From Parasitella parasitica (lineage: Eukaryota > Mucoromycota > Mucoromycetes > Mucorales > Mucoraceae), in NCBI GenBank assembly GCA_025201805.1, contig MU619304.1, forward strand, positions 37,539 to 101,538: 64,000 bases of DNA, written 5' to 3'. Of this stretch, positions 35,413 through 47,934 are shown in pieces. Numbering within the stretch: position 1 is the stretch's first letter; every line of letters starts with the position of its first letter. The notes beneath the pieces are model-generated. The model searched no databases, was not told the DNA's origin, and worked only from the letters and a program-made list of their open reading frames with translations. The position numbers and the translations under genes were made by a program.

Positions 35413-38400
35413 TTATTGCGAGCTCAAATTATAAGCTTCAGAGATACGACGAAAAGCACGAGCCTGGGCATTTCGATCACCCACAGGTACACTACTCGCA
35501 AGCAGAGAATAAACAAGCTGGGCCAGTCCATCTTCATCGTCTGGCAATTCGACACGTCTTCTCTTTGCAAAACTTGAATTAGCTTGCAATATACCTTTAA
35601 TTTGTTTAAGACACTTTTGAAACACTTGCGCATTCTGGAAGCTTTCTCTCTGTGATGCTGCACCCAGTCGGTAAGAATCAATCTGTTGGCAGAGGTCTGC
35701 CATGTTGGAATTTGCTCTGTTCATCTGTATCTGAGCCATAACAGCCTTCTACAGTAGATTTTTAATTGCAAAGTACTACAAAATTACCTTGTAGCTTACC
35801 ATCATGCCTTCTGGATCAGTTGGTGTCACAGGAGTCTTTCCACCATCACTGTTTTGGCCAGACAGCTCAATTAAGGCTTCAGAGGTAGGAATACCCAATT
35901 CGTGTAGTAGGATTTGCGCGTCTGGAGATAGCTTTTCTTTTGCCTGAATTTCTGTTAAAAAGCCCATAGACATAAAAACATCGACTGCATTTTTACTAAA
36001 TTCTGTAGACAGCACTTCACGGTAGATGGTGCGGCGGCCAGTGATAAGGTGAGTTGCAATCCATTGTGTTAGCAAAGGTACAATGCATCGAGGAAGCATA
36101 GGCACGGCTTCTAGCGCAGACAAGGAGCAAGATGTGATCCAGTAGGCATCGACAGTGGGGTAGACAAGAGACGCTAAGAATATCAGTTGCTCATAGCGCA
36201 AGTGGTCATTTTCCATGTTAACAAGAAGTGTTAAGCGATGGTCACTAACTCGGATGATCTGTTTACGAGCATACGAAGCAACGACTTTGTTGAATTTCTA
36301 GAGCGTATGTACATTGCATAATGTGAGCTTTTGGTGCAACATGAAATCAAGGCATCTTACGAATTTACCTCTTCCAGATTCCAGTCTAATACGAATTCCT
36401 TCTCTAATAGCTGAAGTAAGAAACGGAAGCGATCCATAAATTCATCTTCTAGCACGGATTCTTCCACAAAGGATAAATATACTATCGCAAAGAAGGAGTC
36501 TAGTAGAAAGATGTCTACCATTTGATTGGCGTAATAAGATAGAGCCATGACATTATCAGCATGGTCGTTGACTCGAATGTTGGTATCATCATTGATTTCT
36601 TTGCCATCAATAATCAAGTTTTTAGGTTCATCCAGTAATTTGAATGCTGTCAAAATGAGAGAGTCCAAGTCCTCGCCCTCTGTCAATGTTGAGTTTACAT
36701 ATGTGTAAGCAAATACCGTCAAGTTGCTGATGAAGAGGAGATCTTACCTTGCCAATCGATTGAGTAGTTGTTGCGTTTGATTTCATACTTCATCCATTCC
36801 ATTAACTCCTTGATCTTTCCGATGCATACACCATGTGTCGCACGGCCGTAGAGAATAATAGCAGATACGATGGAGACAGGAGAAACAACCAGACCCTTGC
36901 GCTGTGAATTGTGAATGCGTTTTGTAATTTCAGTGACCAAATCAGACTCGAATGTATCACTATTACTTCTATATATATACGTGTCAAAAATATGTAAGTA
37001 TCGTTTTTTGTAAAGCATGCTAAATGGGCTTTACCCGTTCGATTGTCGGTTAAACTCTTCAGCTACATCTTGTACACTAATCAGCGGTCCAACGCCAAAG
37101 ACAACGCGACCGCACTTTTTGGGTCCTTCAGAGCCTTCCATTAGTATCTTTCTTCGGTCTTTGGCTTCGCTAGGTCTGAGAGGACGTTGTGTTGCCATGG
37201 GGATGGGTCGTACGCCTGGTTGAGACGACGATCTCTGTCTACCACCCGAATGCGTGGGCTGCTGATCTAAGACTTGATCGATCAAATGAGGCAGCTCAGG
37301 AACGTTTTCGTAGGTGATATTGATAGGCACAAAAACAACATCTTTATGCACTTTTCTTTGGATTGTCGGCGATGTGCACGCATGAGCCAAGCTATCAATA
37401 CTCATGGTAGGACTATCGGCGATTGGGGCAGACGGCGAATCTGGGGAAGCAGGAGGGGTATTGATGTCAGCAGAGACAACTCTTGAAATGACACTGGACG
37501 CACTAGAAGATGATCGTGCTGTTTGGTTAGTTTGTAACGTCGCCTCAATAATCATGTCTACAAAGCCGTCCGCAAAAGACTCTTGACATTTGCCAGTTCT
37601 CGATCTAGATCTTTCAAGGCAGAAAGATAAAGCGCCATGCTCCCGCAGCAAAACTTGTGTATAAGCTGCTGTCACGGCAGAATTCAAGGGAGAACGCTTG
37701 GTCTTGTCGCGTTTGACGTAATAAGCACCAGCAAGTCGATAAACATCAGAAATCGAGCCCATTTGAGACATGGCCTCATCACAAGCCAATGCGGGTACAG
37801 GCAGATGGTAGCGGATAGCAATGTACCACACCAAGAGCGGATCTAATAGACTTTTAGACACAGGCACATATACCACTCTCTTGCCCATGGTAGTTTGCCG
37901 AATAGCTCTCAAGCTTTCATCCAAAAGCCGTACATGTTCAAACATGTCTTCAAGCAAAGACTTGAGAAAAGAGCCTGCGAACCAAACAAATGCTAACTGC
38001 GTGCGTTCGCTCATGCGCATCAAGATCTTCATGGCCTCGTTGACAGCAGTTTGCTTGGAAACACCAGCATTTTGGGTAATTTGAGCGATAGCTTGATTGA
38101 CTCGTTTGTCATTCAGCACGATCACCTTGACAGACTCATCGTTACTGCCCACTTTGCGACGCCACTTGCCCAGCGCCATACGACGATCCTTGTCAGGGTT
38201 TATAACATCGTTGTCTTGACACCAGTCGTCCAGAGCATCATCAAGATCTGTTAGCCAAGCATCATCGTCGTTTTTGGCATTGTTGTGCATCACCAAGCCC
38301 TTAATGTGAGCGACCATACGGTCTGTTCGTTGTGTGATTTGATCTTGTGAAAATATGGCGCTGTTCACTGGGCGATTAATGATGTTTTGAAAGTAATCGC

Positions 38401-39957
38401 TACCATCGTCTGAAATGCCCTCCACAGTAGACTGAATGCCACAGCTCCAGCCGTAGACAGGAGTAGGAAGTCGCAAGTTTGTTTCTCCGCATACAAAATA
38501 ATGGATACCATAGCTAGCATTGGTCAAGTAGTTGACCCAGAACTGGCCATCCACATCCTCAGGCACAACGACACTGGCATCGAAATCTATGCCACTGTCT
38601 AAATCGCGCAATGTGTAAACGAGATGTGCCAAATTGGCATTCATTTGGCTAAAGTTGGTAAGTGAATATATGCTCATTGTGTTGGCTAGTTTGGCTGCTT
38701 TATCAACAGTACGGCTCAAACGATGCGAATTTCTCTTGTTGGCAGGACTAGTAGCAGTGCCGTTACTAAAACGATCGCTTGATTTGGTAGCTGCGGGGGT
38801 TACTGATCCATTGTTGCTGGGCGTAGATTCTGTCGCGGAGTTCATATAATAGCCTCGCAAGGAATTCATGACAGTGCGAGCCCGAGACAATCCAGGGGAG
38901 CCATTAGCGTCGCTGAAAGATTGTGAGCCTTTTTGTGATGCCGTAAAGTAGGCTTTGGATGTTGGCAGGCTGATATGGGTTGCCTTTGTCCAGTATTGCC
39001 GAATTGTATCATATGCTACTCTCCATGTGACAGGGCGCATTTCTGAAACAGAAACTTGATAGATGATGGGTACATGGCGCTCCTGGTGACCTGTTAAGAA
39101 TGCTTTTGGCATGGAAAATTTGGATATACTTCGCATAGACATTCGGCTTGCTGTACTCGAAGTCCTCTTATGAGCTCTTGCACGATCTGAAGGCCTTTCT
39201 TGCTTGATAGGCTGCTCTTCCAATACCGGGTCATGGTGACTTTGGTGTTGTTGCTGTTGCTCATATGCTGATTGCATTGGTGCTACGTGAGGTACCTCAA
39301 AGTCTTGAGGTACTGTCAATGACACTGCACTACCAATGATTAAACGGGCGACATAATCCACAGGAACCACATCAGCCACGCCATCTCCAATATGAGGCTG
39401 AATCACTTTCTTGCCTTTGCCTGTCAGTAGAATAGTACCGTTGATTCCATTTACTCCATCAGCCTGTAGATGAATCAAAACTCTAATATTAATAAAATCA
39501 TAGAAAGAGAGAAAGACTCTTTTGTATTTACCCAGCCAACTAAAGGCTCTTGAACACCAGGACCGACAGGACTCAATCGCATAATGGCTATTGGAAATTG
39601 AGTGGCTCCAGATGTTGATTTGATTCTAAGGACTTCATCTGCAAGGATGTGCTCTGTTAGTGCCTTTGAATAGAGATAAGCATTGTTATATAAGGGTCTA
39701 AAGTAATTGTACTGCTGTTTCTCCAGATTTGGATCAAGGATCTCAGCCATTATTTGTGTAGGTGATGGTGATTCATTTTCAAAAGTAGAAATGGGGTAAA
39801 GGTATTTCTCGTCAGAGGGCTTTGATTCGAATTTTTGAATGTTGGATAAATGGACAAAGGCATCGATGGAATGGCACTTGGTGGCAAAATCAAATAGTTG
39901 CTTGGTTCCGAGTGTGTTGACCTGCAAATCCGGTTAGGTTGGGGATTGGACATGGAA

Positions 39958-39997
<40 letters not shown>

Positions 39998-40714
39998 GAA
40001 ACTTACCCTGACAGAGTTCTGGATGCCTTCATTTCCATCTACATTACCAGCGCAGTGAAAGATAACGTTGATCTGGCTGCAAAGTACATTCAGATCAGCT
40101 TTGGATAGTCCAATATCGACTTCCGTCAAATCACCAAAGACGGGGTAGATTTTCTCTTCGACAAATTCGTCGAAAATGTCAGTTCCCATTGATCTGCGAA
40201 GACTTAGAAAAGCCTGTACCACGGTTATTACCATGTAATTGTCAAAAAATTGCCCCATACATACCTTGTTTGATAAAATGTCGTCCTGCAGACGTCCGTT
40301 TGGAGACCGCTGTCTATTTTGCCTCAACAAGATGAATATTTTGTCGACTGAATCATACAATGACTGTATGAGCTTCCACAAGACAGCCTTTCCAATAAAT
40401 CCAGATGCACCTGTAATTAAGATGCACTTTTGTGTATAAAAAGATTTGATCGATTTCTTGTCCTTATGTCCGTCGTGGTCGTCGTCGTCGATAGAAAAGC
40501 TTTCCCGTTTGCTTTTGCTGTTGCTGCTGTCGTCCAGTTGCGCTTCCAATTCTCCCTCGTCAAAAGGCTGGGCTGAATTTTCTTCTATCTCCTTCACGAC
40601 ATCAAAGACAGTAGGCGAATCTGGTGAAGTTGGAGTTACAGTTCCGCTTGCCATGTAGTCTTGACTTTGCAAGTTTGGGTCAGTGATTGAAATTGTAGGA
40701 ACAGGTAGAGTCAT
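35413..40714 (-). CDS. fatty acyl-CoA reductase / GPAT-like acyltransferase fusion, 1,613 aa, eight exons
   Basis: Complement of join 35413-35748, 35800-36297, 36369-36679, 36748-36968, 37035-39463, 39532-39921, 40007-40213, 40265-40714. The N-terminal part is a Male-sterility type NAD-binding reductase: TGASGFIG at residues 101-108, HCAGNVD, and the YxxxK catalytic pair at Tyr301/Lys305. After a long Ser-rich linker comes a glycerol-3-phosphate/DHAP acyltransferase-like region: VVYVPVSKSLLDPLLVWY (about 880-897), LAGAYYVKR, ERSRSRTGK and DVVFVPINITYENVPEL. A helical C-terminus like that of GNPAT follows. Reductase plus acyltransferase would suit fatty alcohol, wax ester or ether-lipid synthesis (inference). 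The HX4D histidine is Ser885, so the acyltransferase may be inactive or altered. Confidence 0.85.
39959..39997. repeat. (ACT)n microsatellite, about 13 units, in intron 2 of the fusion gene
   Basis: Perfect trinucleotide run inside the 85-nt intron 39922-40006. On the coding strand it reads AGT repeats and would encode poly-Ser if the intron were retained. Confidence 0.95.
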
Positions 40715-42030
40715 GACAATAAAACAGTGTCAGATTTATATAAAAGATTCCCTCAGCCTTATTGAGTAACAGATAACAAAAATAGAAGTCGTTATTTTTT
40801 TTTTTTTGTCAAGCCTCTTCTGGTTGCTTGCAATGTTTTCAAAAAGGATGTTGAAACGGAAGAAAAGGGAAATATAGAATTTTAAAGTGAAGATCTGAAG
40901 TACTTGGTTTTCGGACCTTCTCTTGCTTAATTCAGATATTTTCTTCATTTTAGCAAAGACAAATGTTGTTTAACTTTTAGAATTTGCTCATAAACATGTA
41001 TTTACTGTTGTAGAAGACCCATCTTAACTCTCTCGAATAATTTACCTCCCACGGCTATTAACCAATTCATCCAACAATGCACCAATGTCTTTGATTGTAT
41101 AATGTCTCCTCCATCTGTGTAATAATTGTTACTCAACAGCTTGATAAGAGCTGTATCAAACTAAGCTCGTTACACCAAGATCTCCCATTCTTTAGAGAAG
41201 TACCATGTGCAATTTGAATTCAGTATTTAGGGTTATTAGATTATTGAAGATCAACAAAGGTAAACTCAAACGTCACTCATCACTACAAATCATAACTGCT
41301 GTTACAAGCAATGATTTAGTTGTAATACTATATAACAGATTCATTTTTGTCACACACACACTCTTGAAATAATTCAGAGTTCGCTCACACTCACATAATA
41401 AAAAGAAACTAGCTCACTATCACACACAAATGTCAAATCAAGAGAGGACAATCATCCAACCCATTACATTATTGTTACTGACATGGCACCGAAACGGAGG
41501 GAGAAACGAAAAACGGACAACAAACGTGCCAAACAATATGTCCAAACTATCGATTTTAATAAAATAAAAAAAAGAAAGCATAGATGAGCAATAAGCGTCA
41601 GATAGAAAGACATAGGTTGTACCAGTGCCATTACAATACCTTTAGTACGAATGGCGAGTTCAGAATGATATAATCAAGAAAGGCAATGCATGTACGGATA
41701 CTGAATTTTGAATCTAACTAGGCAAAAAAACATTTGTTTAATTTGGCAAAGGTGCTAATAATGATAGACATCTTATTCGTGTAAAGCACTGATCAAAATT
41801 ATCGAGAATCATTATTAGCTTTGTATATAATTGAGAATATGGTCTCCTTAAATAAAGCATTCTTTATTCTTCTTCTTACTTCTTTAAAAATACTAAATTT
41901 GGTAGGAAGTGCAGTTTAAATGTTTTATGTTGACTGGTCTTGCTTTATTATCAAAAATTTGAAAAAATGTAAAGAACTTTGTAGTAGAGCATCTTTGTTG
42001 TGCCACTGTAAAGGGCGCGGCGAAATGCTG
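40715..42030. other. intergenic, no gene seen
   Basis: Upstream of the fusion gene. It contains a CA-rich stretch near 41350 and many A/T tracts. No coding-like frame or RNA gene was recognised. Confidence 0.45.
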
Positions 42031-42035
42031 TGTTA

Positions 42036-42197
42036 ATGTTATACGAAAAGGAGTGAACAAGACTTTCTCTGAGTAAAACCAGATACAAAACTAAAGACTT
42101 TTATTCACATGAGATATGATCTCTATTTATACCAGAATATATCCTGATCAATGTTTATCCATGTAACATCTAATATTTGACAGGAAGTGTCAAACAT
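42036..42197 (-). mobile_element. solo LTR, 162 bp, with 5-bp target-site duplication
   Basis: On the minus strand the element begins ATGTTTGACACTT and ends CGTATAACAT, giving 5-bp inverted termini (ATGTT/AACAT). Both flanks carry the direct repeat TGTTA (42031-42035 and 42198-42202), as expected for integrase-made insertion. Inside, in the same orientation, are a GGTATAAATAG TATA-like box and a GAATAAAAG polyadenylation-like signal at LTR-like spacing. No internal retrotransposon sequence adjoins it, so it is a solo LTR left by recombination. Confidence 0.75.
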
Positions 42198-42449
42198 TGT
42201 TAAATCACAACGTTTCCAGGAACAGGCCTATTTTTCTTTTAATAAACAGAAGATGTGAGCAAGATGCCTCCCCGAAATCCCACGATCTGGTCTTAATGTA
42301 ATCTTAGAAATAAACTTAGAACCTTGCAAGAAGTTCAATTACAACCTGTAGCTTATTCCTTATTTGTAAATGAATTGCCACCAATGGGTATCATGATCCG
42401 TACATTAAAACTATCTTAGATATGACATATTTAGCCTTTATATGGATAC

Positions 42450-44475
42450 AATTAGCAAGACCATTTGGAATATGAAAAGATATCTATAAAGCCTAATAAT
42501 CTATATGATTTGGGTCGATTTGATGCAGAATTTGAAGTCTGACAAAATAAATTAGCAAACATTGCAAATTGCAATAGCAACATGTTTCTGAGCTTGAATT
42601 TACCACTGCGAATGTAGGCCTTTAGCAGTGAAGCACCTATTTCAATTGAGGAGCAAAGCATGAACTTCATAAACGATATGGTTATTTCTTAATATATATC
42701 AATAGCCAAGATGTTGTAAAATATGACTTGCAAAGCTATTTTATGTAGCTTTATGTTTTGGTTAAAATAATTGCCGCCTAATCATGACCATCACCTTTTT
42801 TCCCACTCAAAAGCATAATCTACAATCTCTGATATCTTTATAAACCATTAAGCGATAGAGACACTACTTTCAGCCAAAATCTTCTTTTTTTGAAGCATTT
42901 TATAACATATCCAAATTTCACGCACCTCTGGCCATTTTTCAGATTTTGCTATGTTTGGACCCCAAACCTCATATTCAATTTTCAGTTTTCAACTTTGGGT
43001 CATCCTTCAGGGACATTTTTAGGTACGGATTTGGGGTCCAATCCAAGTATACAACCAAATACTGGTATGATAACTGTACCTCACTACGTCTTCCGATTCT
43101 CGATATCTATCTTTGCTGTCAAGATATTCCCAAAACCAAATTTTGCAGATTTTCCAAATTTTACAGCATATGGTCCTATAACAAGTACAAAATTTTGCAA
43201 TTAAATCATGTTCAAGTTTTTAATTAAAGTAATAAAGCACACTTTGGCACACCTATTGGTAATAAACATGCTGTATTCAAGCTCGAATTCGAGAAGATTG
43301 GGTCGATTTTGTCTTTTTACGCTAAACTTTGTCTGCCTGTTTCTCAAAAAGCTACTATAACACTTTGGCTTGAGTGGTTATTAAAATCTTTTTAAAACTT
43401 AATTCTCTACTAGATGTGTAAGTTTTTAGATAGATATGTATAAAAAAATATTTTTTCATATGTTTTTAGCAGAGGCTTAATTTATTTTCATAAATTTCAA
43501 AGCAATAGATAGTATTTAAATATGTATGATAAATCAATAAAATCATAGGGCTACAAAATAGCTATGGAATAGTTTTTATTTGGTTTAAAAATATCAATTT
43601 TTGCGCAAGATATTCGCAAAAAACAGTATGATTCTTTACCCTTTTGAATGGCTTCATTTTGGCCCTCTAAACATAGGGCCGGAAAATCGTAGATTCATTT
43701 TAGTCGAGACAAGATTTTGATTTTTGGCAGATATAATAGAGCTACAGTTGTGAACAAAATATTGATGTGTAGGCATTGAGATGATGGTTTGTTTGGTCAA
43801 CTTTATAGAGCTGAATATGCTCAATATATGCTCGATTTTACTCAAAAACTATCAAAAAGGGCGTTTTTCGAATATTTGAAAATTGGTATTAAGAAAAAGT
43901 GTTTATATAGCCTTTTAATTTATATTTTTGGATGAAGAATTTATTGTTTGGTATAAAACACTTAGTATACATATCCGATATACCTATTGCGTTTATGAGA
44001 TATCTAGCAATGAACTACCTTTAAAAAAGCTCAAATTTGGTTTGGGTCAAATGGAAACATAGTGCTGAGATTCAATCTGCAGCCTTTTTTTTTTATTTTC
44101 GCTGTAAATGAGTGCAACACCTATTTTCAATTGAAGAGCAAAGCATAATTCTAATAGGTACCTTGCGTATGTCTCCATATGAATCGATAGCTGATATACT
44201 GCATAATACGGGCTAAAAAACCATTTTTGTATATCTTTATTTTTGGGTGAAATAAACACCACCAAATCTGAATTATTACCTCTTTTTCTGCTTAAAGACA
44301 TAATTTGCAATTACTGATACCTTTACAAACTATTAAGCGATAAAAACGCAGCTTTCAGCCAAAATATTTTCCGTTTAAACTATTCTACAACATATCCAAT
44401 TCGCAAATATTTCTGATCGTTATTCAGGTTTTGCTATGTTTTTGGACCCCACACTTTATATTCGGAAAACGGAGA
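42450..44475 (-). repeat. right, inverted copy of the 1,485-bp repeat monomer plus part of a diverged second unit
   Basis: The reverse complement of the left copy (18871-20640). The boundary motif recurs at 42661 and 44146, again 1,485 bp apart. From 44147 the sequence resembles the start of the same monomer again (for example AAGCGAT...CAGCCAAAAT at 42850 and 44334, offset 1,484), but far less well. The site therefore holds one full unit and a diverged neighbour. At 42450-42660 a diverged extension also matches 20412-20640. Confidence 0.85.
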
Positions 44476-45589
44476 TGATCTTCCATATTTATAGAGAACC
44501 TATTCCAAATTATACGGGAAAAGATGTTCACTTAAAAAAGATTATATATAATTGCAACGGTTGCTTTGTCAAACTCAAATTCACGAACTACTCGATCTGT
44601 GTCAATAGTGACCCAATGCCAAATGGTTTAGAAGAATGATCCAATTTCATGAAAGCGCTGGTGCTTTTGCCCAAGTCGATTAGCTTGCCAGATCCCAGTA
44701 ATCCAGTACCTTCCATTGAAATTTATTATAAGTGGTTTGAGAGACTTTTGCGATAGCTTCAACATCTTGTGTTTGGAGAATCATAGACTTGGAGCCATTA
44801 AGAGTAATGCTTTAACCACTATTGTCGACATCACCATCACCTTCCTTGGGCAACAGTATTGGGTCATTTTGGCGGATTTGTAGCAGGAAGAGACACTACG
44901 TTTGCTAACTGGGGCAGTGAACACCATATTGTTAATCATAAATACCAAGATGGCAATCAAAGAGATACGAGTCATGGGATTTTACTTCATTTGTATAAAT
45001 CCTGTTATTGGATATACTGCAATCTATTTCCAAAATGGGTCTTTTATGTTGTTAAGATAAAGCAGTTTGGATCTTGGTGCACTCATATAGTGTTATTTGT
45101 GGTAGTATTTGGGCAATCAGAGACAAGAACACTTCCACAAAGAATTCTTTTCGTACAAATTCATTCAAGTTGAAATTGCTGTTTGTGGCCAATTCTTTCA
45201 AGAACATGTATTTTGAAAAAGCAAATGTGTGAGTGATAACTGTATGAGCAGTATTCACTAGATTATACACTGGCTGCAAAAATTCTGGTTTCCATATATT
45301 TTTGATCGTTGTTTTCACTGTCATCACTTTTTCTCCTGTTTTATCATCAAAGTTTTTTCGTTGTAGAACCAGGTTTGGTAGCAGTAGAGTCAGACTTGGA
45401 AGCAGTGACATTGGGTACATTCATGAAACTATCTGGTTGTGTAGTCTTGCTTGATTCACCTACCATTGGACCTTGAGGATTGGTGTTACGAAAGCCGATC
45501 TTGCTTGTGCTACCAATTTCGTCTTTGGCAGAATTGTCGCTTTGTTTACCTATGTAATGAGTGTTTAAAATGCTTTGACTCTTCAACAC
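44476..45589 (-). pseudogene. broken transposon-associated gene
   Basis: Minus-strand frames at 45347-45589 (Ser/Thr-rich) and 45052-45420 (GEKVMTVKTTIKNIWKPEFL, NTAHTVITHTFAFSKYMFLK, NEFVRKEFFVEVFLSL) overlap in different frames at a poly-A run. A frameshift therefore separates what was one protein. After LSLI the frame jumps to a short tail (LYECTKIQTALS), suggesting an internal deletion. More coding-like debris continues to about 44480. I associate this protein from memory with a repeat family of Mucorales genomes. Superfamily not assigned. Confidence 0.5.
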
Positions 45590-47618
45590 TTCAGAATATA
45601 ATGTGCGAATACGTACTTCTTTTTCTAAAGGTTACTGATGGCTGAAATCATCGTCTGAATTGTCGGTTATAATTTTTTCATATGCGTCTACCATCATAGC
45701 TTAAATTAGTAACTTTTTGATCAGAAATTAACATGTATCTTTGCCGTTTCTGTTCTTAAAAGACCCCTCTTCAGAGCAAGAAGTAGAAATGTTCTTCCGA
45801 CTTTTCGTCATCTGTAATTTCCTGAAGGGAATAGTTATTTATATTGTGTCTTCAGAAAACTAGCTTAAAAAAGAAACAAATGTGTAGGGAAAAAAACAAG
45901 ACAGAAAATATTAATGGAGGATGCATTGTAGGTTCTAGTAACGACAATATGTGCTTTTGAATATGACAATTACTTTTGTCGAAATCGACATTTAATTTGA
46001 GGAAACACCATTTATTTTTTTCCAATGGATGTTTATATTCCAATAAATGCCATTTGTCTTTTCAAAATGACAAAATTTACAGGTTGCACTGTATATAATA
46101 TTAGTAATTGCTTTTTTTTGCTTTACAATTCCCACATGCCTCCTTTGTTTCTTTATTTCAATAGAATTTGGGTTACATTTGAGATATATAGACTATCTCT
46201 AAGTGAGATGTAATTAAGAAAAATCGACATAAAGTGACTGTATAGCATGAAGTTTCTGTGTAATAAATTTACCATGTATTTGTAATTGTAGCTTGTACTG
46301 GAAAAAATCCAATACATATTTTCATAAAGGAATAAAATGGGACAATTTTAATTGTCTTGCGTAATATGCTATAAATAAATTTTGCCAGTACGTACAGTCT
46401 TGCAATTGAAAGAGTTTTATGATATCCCAGATAATATTTGTTAATTCATATCAATTTAATATGGATACATGATTAACTACCTTGTATTGTGTCAACTGAG
46501 TACATGCTGAAGGCACTAGAAGTATCTTTGTCAATGTTTGACTACATGTGTTCACCAAGCGATCTTGTTATATATAGTTTCTAACAGCGTACTTCAATTA
46601 AGTAAGTAATCTCTTGATTGGTCTTCCAATCGACTGTTTCAGGCACATCTTATCAAGCAATTTCGCTCATGTTTTCGTACGCCAGTCTGGCGATGTGTAA
46701 TGAGGTCATGTTCTCCCATACATGAATTAAGAACTGTCAAAACATATGTATACATACGTAATGGTATGATAAACATAAAAAAATTACCATAAAATATTGA
46801 TCATAATATGGTTCCTGTCATTGTGCGCATTACACCATATTTTTTTCTATCGGCATGAATGCATGTGTTAGCAAGTATCTGCGAAATACTGAAATCGGTC
46901 TTTAAATAGTCATAGGAACAAAACCTCAACATAATAGTAATGATGGCCAGTGCTCATGTACCCCTTTGAATCATATTATCTATTAATGAATTACATGAAC
47001 TATAAAAAACCGCGGAAAATGGAGACAGTATTATATAAACAAGATAGCAGATAATCCTCTTTTTCAAAGCTTATCTTATTCATATGTAAATAAAGGCGTC
47101 GAATGTGCATTTGACAAGAAATTAAAACATACTATACAACTTCTAGAAAAAGAAGACAAGCAATAATTGTAAACATGCAGATTTGTTTTAAAAGTGTTTG
47201 TAGTAGATATTGTATATTGTTCATATTATTTAAAGGTATGAGGGATGCTGCATTAAACAATATTTTAAAGCAAAAGCATTTTAGCCTGCTGCAACCGTGC
47301 TCAGCGTCGATGTTTCGACTTAACAGATTAATTGAACAATAAAGAACATATTTCTTCATTTAGCACTGCTTTATAACCTTAAACTTTTGACGTGTAACTC
47401 TACCAAAGTGTATTGCTTGACTTGTTTACGAAATCAACGCCAAGTCTAATATATTTATCAATGATGATATCGTGGTGTCACTATTTATAATCGCCGCGAG
47501 CTATATACAGTTACAAACGGTGGGGTCACGCTAGTCTTACTAGTTTTAATTAAATTGCTATACAAAACGCAGATAACAATAGCCTCTTTCCCCTCTTTTC
47601 TCCATCTGCCAACGTAAA
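45590..47618. other. intergenic, no gene seen
   Basis: 2 kb of AT-rich sequence with only short random frames. It includes the promoter of the gene at 47619. Confidence 0.45.
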
Positions 47619-47850
47619 ATGTCTACCACCACTGAAACTATCACTAATCCCGTCAGCACTGCTAAATTGGATCTACCAGATGTTTGTGATATGGAAAAGA
47701 AGTTTCAATCCAAGATGGAAGTCATCAATAACTATCTGAAAAAAGCACATCATCAGACACAGTGTTACTGGGACGTGATCAAGGTGAGTGCAATCAATCT
47801 GTGGCAATAGTAAAGTATATGTTAAATGTGCTTGTTTATGGTTGATTAAC

Positions 47851-47934
<84 letters not shown>

